Counted from the first letter of the stretch, positions 12,578-25,770 are shown. The stretch is DNA of 64,000 nucleotides from Gymnothorax reevesii (GCA_029721435.1 CM056583.1:51501620-51565619), one strand, 5' to 3'. A program made the numbers and translations. The notes: generated from the letters alone by a model not told the origin.

Positions 12578-12860
12578 ATGTGCAACTCATCTTAGCTTTG
12601 AATTCCTGAAGGATTAGCTAACAGTGTTTTGGTTTGCCTGTCCAATTGCAGCGCGAGAATGAGAATGCGGAAAGACCATATTTGGAAGATATATCCTGTG
12701 AGGAAGGTATAAAAACTGGGTGTGAAAAGTAAGAAATCAGTTTTTCTTGCGCGAAAAGAACTCGGCTTTACATTTGGCAACATGCCTCAATAAAACCTAA
12801 TTGTTTTATGAATCGGTCTCTCTCCAGTTGCTTGAGGATGGGGGAACCTCATGATATGAA
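12578..12860 (+). mobile_element. Possible solo LTR fragment
   Basis: A TATAAAA box at 12709-12715 is followed 74 bases later by an AATAAA signal at 12789-12794, in the compact promoter-then-polyadenylation layout of an LTR. No second LTR, primer-binding site or gag/pol sequence was found nearby. The edges are not defined by TG...CA ends that I could confirm. Confidence 0.35.
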
Positions 12861-13118
12861 ATGATGTTTGAATGAAAACCACACCACCACATCCAACGCC
12901 CTTTTGTGGAGAGCGCGTACAGTGTTGACCAAAACCGACATTAACAAAGAAAGATTATAACCACCGTTGTGGTACCAATCATCTCTGATTGTGAACTGAG
13001 GGTTTGTTGAGCCGGCTCACTCAAATATAGCCTGTCTATGTTCAACTTGCTTCATAGTATGCCCCCAGGAGATAAGAGTACAAACGCCCGGCCAGCCAGC
13101 CAGTTAATCATCGGCCAA

Positions 13119-13253
13119 CCAATCGTTGAAGTTCTTGTCCGGTGGGCGACCAATCGTTGAAGTCTTTTGTTGGCCAACCAATCGTTGAAGTTCTTCCCTG
13201 CCAGCCGACCAATCGCTGAACTTCTTCCCCGCTGGCCAGCCAATCATTGAACT
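13119..13253. repeat. 31-bp minisatellite with a CCAAT word in each unit
   Basis: Five units carry CCAATCGTTGAAG or close variants at 13119, 13150, 13178, 13209 and 13240. The spacings are 31, 28, 31 and 31, so one unit has lost three bases. Unit spacers vary between GGCCAA, GCGA and CCAGCCGA words. Confidence 0.85.
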
Positions 13254-13740
13254 TGATCACTCAGGCAGTCAGTCACTCAGCGACATTCGCGGCCCAGCCC
13301 AAAAAAAAAAAAACTTTCCGTATGTCTCATCGAAAAAAGAGAGCATGAATTTGGGGGCCAAGAATATGTTCTGGAACGAATAAACATGATTTTTGTTCAG
13401 ATGGCATAAGCCAGTCGACATGATTTTTAATTTTGTTCACACAAATTAAAACAATGTTCAGTTTAATTTTTTTCATTCATTTCATTCAGACTTTTTCAAC
13501 AAAAAAGGCACTAAAAATGGAAATAAAGAAATTATGCAATGATCGTGCGTAACGCGTACATTCTTAATTTCCAAAATGACCTGATCCTGTCCGCAGGTAA
13601 AAAAGCCCCCATACATTCTGCATCTCAACAGGACACACTTCAGCATCTGCCTCTTAGTCATAGTAACGAGTATACAAATCCAAAAATTACACGTATACGC
13701 TTTGCACACTATATTTAATCACGGACAGTCCCATCTGTAT

Positions 13741-13820
13741 GTGTGTGCGTGTGTGTGTGTGTGTGTGTGTGCGTGTGTGTGTGTGCGTGCGTGTGTGTGT
13801 GTGTGCGCGTGCGTGTGTGT
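13741..13820. repeat. (GT)n microsatellite with GC interruptions
   Basis: About 80 bases of alternating purine/pyrimidine GT with scattered GCGT units. Confidence 0.95.
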
Positions 13821-15371
13821 ATGCATGTAAAAGAGCTGCTCACAGCAGTACTGCGAGTACACTGTAGTCCAGCTCTGTCTCTACATTCATGATTTCCCCC
13901 AGCCAGCTATCAGCGCTGAAGTGGGCAGTCAAACCAAAACTGTGGTAATACTTCTGCATGCACAACAAGCTCTACCACATCGACTTTCAGAAATGACTGT
14001 CAGCACACGCGCTTTCAACTTCATAACTTCAACACCCTTTCCACACAAGCGAAGACCTGGGGAAGTCCTGCGTCAGCTTTTGGCGAGGAAATTATTTTAA
14101 TTGTGCAATAACTACAGGATTAATTCAAAATTTACTACCCTACTTGCGATTAAAAGCTCCAGAGCAACACTGAAATGGTGAAACTTGAGTTTTGCCCCAA
14201 TAACGGCACTTTACAAGAGCAAAGCGCCCCACAGCCCACCAAAATTTTCCCCTGACCTTCAATTAAAATTAACCTAATCAAGACATATTTACAGCTTGTT
14301 AAAAACCTACTACTGGAATTGTGGCCTGAAAAAAACACAGCATAAAAGCAGGCCCCCCAAGACCAAAGTTCAGGACCAGTGTTCTAGAGGAACACTACCA
14401 CTGCCCCTGACCAGGGCTCAGGCTTTAGAACTGGAGTAAGTCCCCAGGTGCTGCATTGTGGTTGCCTACTACTCTAAACTAGGATGGGTCAAATACAAAA
14501 GACAAATTAACAAGCACGGCTCAATGAAGTATATCAGTCCACCAATCCATCTACCGGAGATCCAGTGTTCAATCCAGTGTTGGGCAAATGCTATGGCTAA
14601 GCACAGGCACAAACAAGGAAATGGAGTCAACTGACTCGGCAAACAGTGTTGAGTGTAATTTAGATCCAGTGCAAGTCATCATTTCACCATCCTCTCTCAA
14701 GTCTCTCCAAGTATGTAGTGGGCTTAATAAAAGGGCATATACCCGCATGGATACACAGCACTTTCTAACAGACTAACAAGGCACGCTTCAGCAAGAGATT
14801 TTGACCAATTATAATGAGTGGAGGCAGCAAAAACTGACAGCATGCTGAAACCACCATGCTGTATCACGCACTGACAGCCAACGCTTCGACAAGGAGACAC
14901 CTGTTCCCAGTACTCCCATTCTGACTCCATTTCCTGGTTTTACAGCACACCAGGTTGTCCATATACGACCTTGGAAACACGTGAATGTTTGTTAACAGTC
15001 TAGTTTTTTAATATATACAAGCGGTGTTGTGTTTTGCCAGCATCTCTGTGTTGCCAGGCTGAATCATTCATGCTCACAGCATTGCCCTTCTGCAAGTTGA
15101 ATGCCAAAAACCAAGGCATGATGTAGCTGCAGAGATATGGGACTACACTTCCGGTGTAGATGCGCTTGTAACAATTCTGTTCTCACAACAAATGCAAAAG
15201 ACAAACGCATCAGTCACGACTGATCACAAGTTAAATCCGGATACACGCCAACATAGCCAGGAGATTGTAGATCACCTCAGATGAGGGCCTACGTTCCATA
15301 TCAGACAGAGCTGTGTTGACATTCGAAATAGTCGTCCGGCTGGCCGGCAGTACGGAGTGGCCGGCAGTACG

Positions 15372-15405
15372 GAGTGAATGAGTGAGTGAGTGAGTGAGTG
15401 AGTGA
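15372..15405. repeat. (GAGT)n microsatellite beside a 17-bp tandem duplication
   Basis: A run of GAGT units follows two copies of GGCCGGCAGTACGGAGT. Confidence 0.9.
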
Positions 15406-15658
15406 AAGAGAGGATCCAGGCTCTCCTTCCGTTTACCCTCACTGTGCAGCTTCCCTTCAGATGGTTTATTTGCTCCAACACAGACAACTTTATCCAGTCA
15501 AAAGGCATTTAAAGGAATTACGAAAGGCCCCGGGCGCAAGAGAAACATTTTGGTAGTAGGCGAGGACTGACAGTTCATTTAGGGGTTTGTGTAATACAAT
15601 GACTGACTGCATGGAGCATTGAAGCTATGTTAATGAAATGCATAACATCATTTCAAAG

Positions 15659-17606
15659 TTTAAAGCAGCACTATGTAGTTTTTTCACTCTCAAATATACA
15701 TTTCCAAGATCATTCTGGTGATACATCAACTCACAATAGGTTGAATGACACCTTTGTCATGGCTCGATCGCGCCTGCATCGCCTTCACTGGCACTTTGTA
15801 ACTTTGGGTTTTGGGTAGGAACCCAAAAAAAGAACTACAAACTTGCTTACTGCTTTACGGCACACGTCACACAATACCCCTCCCCCAAGTCTCCAGCGAG
15901 TGAATGTAGAATGAAGCAGAGTTCAAAGTGGTTGTAATGCTGAAGCAGCGAGGAAACCGAAGAAGGCGAAGGTGTTGTCAGGGGAGACATTTAAGAGAAA
16001 AAGAGAAAGCGATAAAATAAGAACCAGGACTCGGGTCAACATTGGACCGGCTTTCATTTGCTGGCAAGAGCTGAAAGACTAGATGATAAGGGCTGTCTGA
16101 TCGATGGCGACCTGGCATTGTTTCTTTTGGATAAGTACGTACAAATTGTTAGCTTAATCCTTCATTCTAGATCTGTTTTAGCATGTTTGAACTTGCCTTG
16201 TGTCAGGCTGTGTCAGTGAAATCATCTAGTATCTCGTTTAGGCCCAGTCAAATAATCATCTGCAGCGATTTATCTAGCTAGCTGGTATCTGACATGCTAG
16301 CGAGTTGTCATGCTATCGCTAGCTGGCAAACATTGCTAAACTAGTCGCCAGTCAAAATATGTGATCATAAACACTGTAACGTGCATGATAAACCGGTATG
16401 CGCGAGTGACTGAATGATACAAGTTCCATGGAATCAACGTGATGACGTGTATTTACATGTGACGTGATGATATATAATGATCTGGTGTTGTGCAGATTAC
16501 TTGTGAGAGTGGGAATAAGAGCAGGAAAATGGTGGACCACGCATTGGGCGTTACACATGGCTATCGAGTGCCTTAATAAAGTTACTGTCTAGCCGCCTCC
16601 AAGTTCGAGTCAGTCTCCTTTATGTATATGGATCGGGTTGCTTACCCCACATTCTTCTCTCACCACTTGGACGATCCAACCGGCGGAGCAGGAGCGAGCG
16701 AGCCCTTCCCGGTTATTGAACCCGGGCGCACCCCGCTCAGCCACAGACGGATTTGTCACAATGTGTACTTCAGTCCCGTATGCAGTACTAAAGGTATAAG
16801 ATTTGTCATGTTTTATTTCAGAAGGATAAGGTAACGATCTGAGTTTGCATGTATTCATGTCATTTCAGGGATTTTTTGTCAACTTCCTGCCACCCACTTG
16901 TTTTATTGCACAAGCTAATCCGTTTTGTGCATGACAACTTTGTGGTCGGATTCTACAGAGGGACTGCCAATTCGAACAGCGACTCTGCATGTAAGTGACG
17001 TCCACTCACTTCTTAGCAGAGCGAAAATGAATCGATGCCGGTTAGGGCTAGGATTAGTAGCAGCTGTGCATGTAATTGACGCCAACTTCCGTGTTAGGTT
17101 TCGCTCCGGACATTCAAAGTGCATGCATAAAATGCTATAAAAGAGCCATCCACACTGAGAAACATAACTATAATGATAACCATAACCATATTGATTTGAG
17201 CATCAACACTGATGAACGATATCGCTGTGTAAACATTGATTTTGTGTGTTCCAGCTGTGTCAGAGCCCTTTTTTCTCTGCGATGTCATCTGCCATGTTGA
17301 ATGAACACGAAGCCAGATGTTCAGTTTTTCTTACGTGCGTAAAATCGCTCTGAAAGTGACCACAATGATGTCGTTTGCCATTAACATTGTTGTTATAGTC
17401 GTAGTGTGGACTTCGGTCTAACTCGGATAGATGGCTAAGTCACCCTAAACTGGTCTGTAGACATGGTTGATCGGATCACACATTACATGTCCTGCTTCAG
17501 AACGTTCGCTGGTGTAGTTAGCTTGTCAACAAATGCACATGTAGACAGATTTTACAACAGCTGTTACAGCGAATGAATCTGGCGAAAACTACAGTGCTGC
17601 TTTAAA
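15659..17606 (+). mobile_element. 1.95 kb inverted-end DNA element with coding-like 5' segment
   Basis: The left end TTTAAAGCAGCACTATGTAG is matched by the reverse complement of the right end, TTTAAAGCAGCACTGTAG (two bases deleted). Near the left end (about 15950-16140) a coding-like stretch encodes a basic segment KRKRESDKIRTRTRVNIGPAF, then W-ELKD and, after a frameshift, DGDLALFLLDKY at a GT donor-like site. I recall very similar sequence from other fish genomes as a dispersed element, but not its superfamily. A second DNA element appears nested at 17146-17412, and 16367-16660 looks LTR-like, so this may be a composite. The TTTAAA ends leave the target duplication ambiguous. Confidence 0.65.
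17146..17412. mobile_element. Short MITE-like element (approximate ends)
   Basis: The left end reads CCATCCACACTGAG... with CATAACTATAATGATAAC. The right end, reverse-complemented, reads TCCACACTACGACTATAACA. The two are imperfect inverted repeats around a ~200 bp core. It lies within the larger 15659-17606 element. Confidence 0.5.
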
Positions 17607-20297
17607 ACTAATTCAACTGCCAACACCCAGCTTGTTGCTGAAATAGAGAAATTCTCATTTTCTTCATATTTCAAATTCTATTCTACATAAAGAGGCCCAT
17701 ATGGATGATAGACCAGTTTTGCTAAATGTGCGCTATAAACCAACCAGAAGACCTCGGCACACTGTCTCACTCACTGCTGAGATCTGTCATTAACCATGAA
17801 ACGAAGCATTAATAAACAACATTTAGCATCATGGCATTTTGACTTCATCAGTTCAAACATTCTTTTTTTTCACAGCATATCCAAGTATTCCAGCTGACAG
17901 TCAGACAGAACAAAACATTGTAACTAATGAATATTTCAGCATCACGTGAGGCGCTATGCAGGAGTCCTCATTGTTTTCAAGTTGTGCCTTACTCTGATGC
18001 ACCAGCCACTGATACAGGTGTGCACAAACCTGTTCAAATACAAAGCTTACACTTGAAATACCGAACTTTTCCCTCAGAACCTTTTGTAACTAAAGGTCTT
18101 GTCATTGGCTGAATGCACCTAGTTGGCTCCCAACTATTAAAGTTATCAAAAATAAAACTGGAATACAAATGGACCCCAACAGCAGGACACATTGTAGCTC
18201 AATGGTTACCAAGTAGAGACATCAAAGCATAACTGTAGTCAGTAGAAAATTAGAGGCACAGTCACGATCCTGGTGCTGCACTTCCCTTAAATCTATCGCA
18301 GGTTCTATTTCGCAGTTATGCAGACGAGCCGCCAACAATACGCAGCTTCCAGTGTCAAGACGTACCTGCTCTCTCTTCATGGCCGTCGAGCTCACCAGTC
18401 CCCCACCCCCAAGCATTTATTAAATATCATTAAAAATAGCAGATTTTCTAGTTTACAGCAATACGTATCCAACCACATCCGAAGAGATACAATTTTAATC
18501 AATGTACATTTAAACCTCTGATTCCACTGCGCAACGGTGAAGAGCAAGGATTCAGGCAGACATATTAACTTGATAGCTTCATCTGCTATCAATTTTCAAA
18601 TCACGGCATCAATGTAGCCATGCTGTTAAAAGCATGAAAAGGATGCTAAAGTAATCACTACCAGCTGCCAAAAGCTGAAAGCCCAACTCAAAGGCCTTTC
18701 AAGAGCTAACTGCGCCAACATCACCAGGTTTACCCAATTTCCAATTCAAAAATAACATTTAAATGTGGCAAGACCTATGTAGCTCAAAGAGCTTCCATAT
18801 TCGAAAGCTTGTTGCCTGTTGTGCATAAGGTAAGTGCAATTATACTAGAAATAAAATCTTTCAAAGGCAGGCTAGGTAACACTATGGATGAATACGCACC
18901 AAAAAAAGATATCCCATTAGAGTTCACGGGACATCAATCATAACTTCATAAAAAGGAAACGCGCACTGAGCAGAGCTAGCCAGGGAGAAGGAGTCAAGTA
19001 CATCGACTCAGATTAAAGTTGCTTTCCATCCAAATCAATTTCTCCAAAGCAGGAGAAACATGATAAATATCTTCACTGACAACTACTAAGGACACTGTTT
19101 ATCAGACAAGCACGTGTGCATGCCTGAGTATGTCAGTGCATGCATTCAAGCACAAATTTTGGATCAATACAAGATCTGGTGCCATTTGCGGCAAATTGCA
19201 ATTGTAGCCCTTCTTGACTCTCAGATTTTCTATTCAGAAACCGGATGAAATGAAGGTCTGTGGTTTCCATGCCAACCCCCTTTTGGGAAATGCAAAATCG
19301 AGCGAGACGAGTGCAATCGCGGCAATAAAAAGTAATCATGCTCTCCTGTAAAAAGTAAGAGACATATTAAAATTTTTTTACCAAGCAATTTAGTAAATGA
19401 ATTGATACACTGAAGGGCTACACTTTTGTTTTTTCCCCCCCCCCTCCCACAGCTGAGCATAAATAAAACTGATTTAAGAGCCGGGGCCAATTTGGGTTCA
19501 TAACACAGTCCTCGCCAGTCTCAGACGGGATAGCAACGGTAAACAAAGCAGCCTAAAAACAAAGACATGATCCTAATAGTGGAGAATTCACACAACGGCC
19601 TTCTGTACCTCCACCCAGTGACCACATTTCTACAGTCGATGCAACAAGTACCGCATCATTATTCATTCAACTCCAAGTCAACAGAAGAATATACATCTCT
19701 TTGCAACCAAGAACAGAGCAAAGTATTGAAAATGCATACAGTTTCCTTTGTGAATAGAGCAACAATAGCACAGTTATGACAGCTGGCCTGGTGATGCCCT
19801 TGGCATTTTGACAGCCACACAAATTGTAAGGATGACAGAAACAGAAGAAAAAGCCAATATTGTTCAGTATAGACTCTGTGGATATATTTGACACTTGCTG
19901 TGGAGCAGACAGTAAAAATGAAATTAATTTGTAGACGGGCTCCAGCATGGCACCTGCTTATTTCAGGCAAGACCATCCCAACTCTGGAAAGGAATGACTT
20001 TAATTAGCACTCATTTCTTAAATGTTTCTCCCATGTCGGTATGAGCCTTTCAATCTTTTAAGGCTGGCCTAGAGCATAAACAAACCTATTTATTTATCGC
20101 AGAGCTTGTCCAGACTTACAGCGCAGAATCTCAATTTTTCATTAAGGTTCGTCGTGGCTTCTGCCCGATGATGCGATGCTGAAGTCTGCCGGAAAAACAC
20201 GAGCTTTGCTTTCGACCGGGCAGGAAGCTGAGGGACATAATGCGCGGAAGACTCGGGGTTCCATCAGTAGTGACACGCTTACGCACTGCAAGGACTG

Positions 20298-20345
20298 CCA
20301 GCGCACGTGCGCGGGAACGCGCGCAAGTGCACGCGCGCACACGCC
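20298..20345. repeat. Alternating CG/CA-rich tract
   Basis: A dense run of GCGCAC, GCGCGC and CACGCG words, which is an alternating purine-pyrimidine sequence with Z-DNA potential. It includes a CACGTG E-box palindrome. Confidence 0.6.
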
Positions 20346-22110
20346 GTCTGGGAAACAAGCAGCACAATGGAGGACACAGTATATAAACACAGCTGGGCCC
20401 ATCGCCAGGAATCAAACACGGAACGTGAGGGAGAGATGGAGGGGGGGGGGGTAGCTGATGAGCGAGAGCCAAGGAGGGGTAGAAATAGAGAGCATGTGAG
20501 AAAGCCCGAGATGGCAGGCTGGTGGGAATCGAGGGATGCTGCAACGGTGACCAGGCTTACACTTGAATACTGGTGGACTGCGAGGCCCTGAGGTGCATGG
20601 GGAGTTTGAAGCCTGGTAGAGATGGTTGCGTTGGAGTTGCATCCTAAAATCCTAAGCTCGAGCGAGTGTCATGTATTGCGGATCTGAGCATTTTCCTCAA
20701 GGGCGAAGTGGTTTTACGTAAACAGTTCTGATCCACTTGCAGGCAAAACAGGAGAGGGAAAGGAGTGAGCAAAGGGAGAGTGGTAGAGCGACACAACGAG
20801 TGGGGCGAAAGTAATGACATTGACCGGCCAATTAGTCCTCCCAATCCCACAGCAATTACTGAGGACCGGTGGGGAAGAGAGTCGTCAATTAAGGGGATAC
20901 ACAGACACGCGCGAACAGTCACGAGCGCACATTCAAAACATCTCGTGTGAAAGACTGGGCCTGAACATAAACATCCAGCAGATACGGACTGCGCAAAAGC
21001 TCGACTACCAAGGCAGCCTGACATAGTGACAAAGACTCGTCCAAGTCATAGCTGAATCGCTTTTTTAAACACTTCATTAGTGACATAACCAACAAGTTAA
21101 TAAAAGGTTGCACATTGGCATTGAGGACATTTGCAACCTGACCACTGGTGTGAAGGGAAGGTCTCAAGCAGTCTCCAACAGGGCACTGAATGCACAGCCA
21201 TCAAGTCCCAGGTTCCAACAAGAGAAAAGAGGCCACAGGGCGATCCAATCCACTCCAGCTTTTCTCTGTATCCTGGTTTTGCAACTCACATCTGCCTGGC
21301 TTAAAGGTTTTTATCGGACATATTTTATGAGAGACCGGAGCACTGGAGTCATTAAACCAATAATAACGTCTCAAACGCGCTTGAGTGCAGCTTGGCAAGC
21401 TTTCCCCCGCTTCGTCCCGTCTGCATTATTAAATGGCAGGAATGATTGCAAGCGTCCCAAGGCCTTTCATCCCATAACTCAACTGAGCTACTACACCCAG
21501 CAGCAAACTCCAGCAATCATGTTTGGAATTAGAAACAGATCATAAAATAAAAAAATTAAAAAAACATGTTATATAAATATTAATAAATACGATGAATAAA
21601 TAAATGAAAATGGCCAACTCATTACAATGATATGGTTTTGTGCGCCAAGCAGAAAACTGGAGACTTGTGTATGACTGCGAATGCAAAGACCAAGCAAAAT
21701 TGTGCACGTCGAAGCCGATAAATGTCGCTTTTGTCCAAACAACCCCCTGGTACAACCCCCTCTACATTTACACGCTTCCAATGCTCGCAATTACAATAGA
21801 TTCGAGTCTCATTTGAGCAATTTGCAAACACCCATAACAGCGTGTGGAATAAGGTAAGAAATGGCTGCGACAAAATGGCCGAACCTTCTCTTTTTGCCTT
21901 TAACTTTGGCAAATCAATACATGCAACTGCATTCATGACCGCAGCCAAACTTTAACTTTGGGTTTCCAATCTTCACGTTTTTTCCCCATTGTAATACATT
22001 TAATTTTCCCAGCTGCAAAAGCAAGTATGGGATTTCTTCAGTTCCTATAGCAACCGCAGTTGCTTAGCAACACAAAACTCCCCAACATCCATCCCAGATC
22101 TCTGACAGAT

Positions 22111-22136
22111 GGAGAGAGGGAGGGAGGGAGGGAGAG
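22111..22136. repeat. (GGGA)n microsatellite
   Basis: A GAGAGGGAGGGAGGGAGGGA purine run. Confidence 0.9.
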
Positions 22137-22939
22137 TTAGAAAAAAAGGAGACTGGAATGGACCTGATGGAATGAGGGGGGTCATGTGGTATTGTCCTCA
22201 GTCTCATTTCTCAAACCCCCCCCCCCGTCAAGGTTTCTTCCGCAGAATTGTCTCACACCATCCATCTCAGTCAGAGAAATTAGAGTCAAGCCACATTTGC
22301 AATTACTCCATCAAAACACATCCACAGTCTTGAAGGTCAGATAACTAGCTAGCAGAGACTGAGTAACTGAGAATTCAATCTCACTGCATAAAAAGGCATG
22401 CATGCTCCAGAGGGTATGAGTGCATTTACGTGCTTGTGGACGAATGAAAAAGTGTGTACATGCTTGCGTAAGTGGGCGTGCAAAAATACATGATCACGCA
22501 ATCGTGTGTGTATGAATTTCATGATTTTTGCAATTTATGATTGTATAAGGAATGGTGGGGGAGCGGGGGGTGAATGGCTGTGACATTAGCACAGGCAGAG
22601 AGAAGATCCGCCATCAGTCTGTCTGAGCCTGCAGAGCCCAAACTGTAAACCCCCCTCCCCCACCGCCCTCTCTCCACAAGGGCCCCCCTGTAGCCTTCAT
22701 AAGATTGGAGGGAAGAAAAAAAAAAAAACATAAATATTGAGCTCCAAGAACTTAAAATATTCCATTCTAAACCATTTGTCATAAAGTGCAGGCAAACCTA
22801 CACACAATGAGAAGCAGCACATGATGACGTTTACATAGGACCACCCAGTTCTCTATTGCTATGGCAACAGTGTTACTTTGCTCAAAATGATTGCGAGTAC
22901 AATGAGAGAAATGGCGGATCTCACAGGAGAGACCGTGCA

Positions 22940-23110
22940 CAGTACTTCTTGTTCAATATAAGGGTGAAGGCTGGAATTAGAAATAAGTCAAGGTTAGGGT
23001 AAGGGTTTGAGTTAGGCATGTGTTGATTATGGTAAAGATTAGGGAAAGGCTGTTGAGACTCAAAGAATGAGTGTAATGTCAATGTCATATCCTCACAAGG
23101 TATGACTGGG
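22940..23110. repeat. Telomere-like TTAGGG-related repeat fragment
   Basis: It contains AAGGTTAGGGTAAGGGTTTG and later AGATTAGGGAAAGG words. These resemble the core of the MITE copies near 61.8 kb but lack their ends, so it is probably a fragment of a different repeat with a similar core. Confidence 0.35.
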
Positions 23111-24330
23111 ATGTGCGCACGGGTGTGTTTAGGGAAGGCAGTTTCGGGGCGGTGTCACTGACTAGTTGAAGAATTTTCAATTCCAAAAACCAGTAATTTC
23201 ATCAGGCCAGTGATGTTTACCCATTTGCAGATGCCAAATCCAGCCAATCCTTGCCCATGTATGCATCACCCTGATTAAAGGCTTAATAACTCAGGATCTG
23301 AATATCTCAGAGACAGGGAAAAATGATTTAAACAAAGCAAGACTGCTATCGATTGCAACGAAAGCTTATTTTCATTTATTTTCATGATTTTGGGACAAAA
23401 AAAAAGTGCAGCAAACACAGAGAGACTTAATGAAAATTTAATCCATTTTTCAATGAAACACGGAGAAACAAAATGGCAGGGAGGTAAAAATACATCTCTT
23501 CAGTCACAAACTCAATGAGCAGAAGTGTGCAGCATATGAGGGTGATGCTCAAAACAAAGCTTGTCTGCAAAGCCAAATATTAAACTGTCCCCCCCCCTCC
23601 CAAAACAGCTAAAATTGAAGAGATTTTTTTTTTTTTGCTTTGATGCGAAATGATACAATGTTTTACTACCCAGCAACTTTTTTGACATACAGCACAAACT
23701 TTAATCCCTTCGGTCTCCAAAGCAGAGCTATGGAGAGTGAGTGCGCTATGACAGCATTTGATGTTGCCGCCAGAGCGGTCACGTGGATCATGCAGGCCTC
23801 AATAGTTCCTAACACAGCCCGCGCCGTCATGTTCTCCTATGGGACAGACAGCAGCGATTGCGTTACTGAACGGTAAATATTAAATTAAACCTCACACAAT
23901 TGCCGCAAACGTATTTCTCTCAGGAAATTACATTATTCACATACGTTTTATAGAGGTCATGTTTTTATAGTGACATGGTGACAACTTCATTAAGTGTAAC
24001 TACTCAGATGTGTGAACGGTAAGCCTACATGACACAATAAAATGAGCACAGAAAAGTAATAAACTAACCACAGCCACCACATCTCTTCAAGAGTAAATCA
24101 TTTAAAAGACCATCATTTTGCCAAAAACAACATGGCATATAATACAGCTAGCTGACTACAGAGCAAGATTGCAAGAAAGCCAACAGCACCTGGCATGGCA
24201 AATGCGAATTGACCGATGCAATTTCAAAGAGCTAGCTAATACATGATGGGTGACACGTCAGTCGGCAACGTCCTAACTTGAGGTTTCATCCAATCTTATA
24301 AATAACTAGAAGAGCACTCAGAGAGCGCAG

Positions 24331-24600
24331 AACCTCCGCCGCCAGGGGGCAGCAAAGCCAAAAGCATGGCGATTGGAACTCCGGCCCATTGGAAAGACTT
24401 GAAATCTTGAACTTTGGAGTATATCTCAGCAGTACTTTGGCCTAGATATGCCAAAATTTAATCACCTCTTCCTTGACTTAATACCCACCTATCCTGAAAA
24501 TTATCAAAATCCGGCCATTAGTTTTTGAGATATCTTATACACAAACAAACAAACCAACAAACAAACGGCACCGAAAACATAAACCTCCTCGGCGGAGGTT
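24331..24600. mobile_element. Short hairpin-ended element (AACCTCCGCCG ends)
   Basis: It begins AACCTCCGCCG and ends CGGCGGAGGTT, an exact 11-base inverted pair. The right end is itself a palindrome (AACCTCCTCGGCGGAGGTT). The body reads TTTTTGAGATATC and then an (AAAC)n-rich segment before the terminal hairpin. No coding sequence is present. Confidence 0.65.
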
Positions 24601-25069
24601 AACAAGTGGTTTTCATCTGAAATGGTTATTGAGAGCTAAACAGAGTTAGAAACGCTGCAACTGTTCGTGATTAAACTTAGAACAGCTGATCAAGCTAGGC
24701 CACAGAAGAGCATGGTAAAATTGTCAAAGCTAACTTTTAAACAAAAAAAATTTCACTGAAACCAGTCACAGGCACTTCATGCCATGATTTTCTGTCGTGA
24801 TTTAATATATTTATATTGTGAGAGGTAGAAATAGAAACTCCTTAGAGTTCATGACTGAATTCCCACAGCTGACCAAGCTAAACTAGAAGCAAATAACATG
24901 AGCTTAAATTATCACAACTTCTTGAGATTTAACATATAGATATATATTGTCGTGCCGAAAATACACAATTGGAGATGATAAATGTTACCTGACCACTGAT
25001 ATGATTTTTACATTTCGTGAATCATAATTAGCTATCAATATTTAAACCCCCGTCTAACATAACATAAGA

Positions 25070-25770
25070 TAACATGAATGGCGAGAACAGGCCGTTCAGC
25101 CCAACTACGCTCGCCACTTTGTTTATACTATTGTGAAATATCCCTTCAGATACTCAATGGTATCTAGCTTCAGGTCAAGCCTGCTCTTGAAAACCCCCAA
25201 GGTCTCTGCCTCAACAATATGGTCAAGAAAGCTATTTCACACTGAAATTACTCTTTGGGTGAAGAAATATTTTTGAAAATCAGTGCTAAATCCATCTTTG
25301 GTCAACTTCCATTTGTGACCCTGAGTTCTGTTCACAACACTTTTTCGAAGGATCTCCTACATAATTCACTTAGTTAATCCCTTTCACATATTTAAAGACC
25401 TCAATCAAATCACTCCTTCGTCTCCTTTTCCTAAAACTAAAGAATTTAAGGATCGTCAGCCTCTTCTCATAGCTTTCATCTTTTATACCTGGAATTAACT
25501 TAGTGGCTCTTCTCTGAACTTTCTCTAGTGCCTCTACATCTTAAAATATGGTCCCTAGAACTGTGCACAATACTCCAGATGTAGTCTGACGAATGTGTTG
25601 TACAAAAGAAGCATCACCTCCTTAGATTTGTACTCCATACTTTTGGCAATGTATTCCAGCATCCGACTGGCTTTTTCAACTGCTACGGCATAATGGCTAG
25701 AGGCTGTGAGGGTTTGGTCAACAATCACTCTTAGAGCTTTCCCAGAGCTCTTTACTCAGGGATTTGAAAC
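25070..25770 (-). pseudogene. CR1-like LINE ORF2 C-terminal fragment
   Basis: On the minus strand, with stops and frameshifts, the sequence reads EKASRMLEYIAKSMEYKSKE, LLLYNTFVRLHLEYCAQF and LEKVQRRATKLIPGIKDESY, then EKRL and RSDLIEVFKYVKG. This is the conserved C-terminal end of the reverse-transcriptase ORF of CR1-clade non-LTR retrotransposons (family form RPHLEYA-QFW, LE-VQRRATK-I, YEERL, DLIE-YKI). It is a 5'-truncated, inactive copy, as usual for LINEs. The 5' part of ORF2, including the RT catalytic FADD box, is absent. Confidence 0.8.

Noticed and set aside
13119..13253. CRISPR-like array
   Set aside because: Vertebrate context, spacers are themselves repeats, and units are head-to-tail minisatellite copies.
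16680..16756. Possible tRNA gene on the minus strand (A- and B-box-like words)
   Set aside because: The two boxes are only ~20 bases apart and no cloverleaf can be drawn; at most a tRNA-derived remnant.
20131..20544. 137-codon minus-strand ORF with Pro/Ala/Arg-rich composition
   Set aside because: Composition follows the CG/CA-rich simple sequence and overlapping ORFs exist on both strands.
21108..21545. 145-codon plus-strand ORF
   Set aside because: No homology-like motif and no splice or promoter support; chance open frame in intron.
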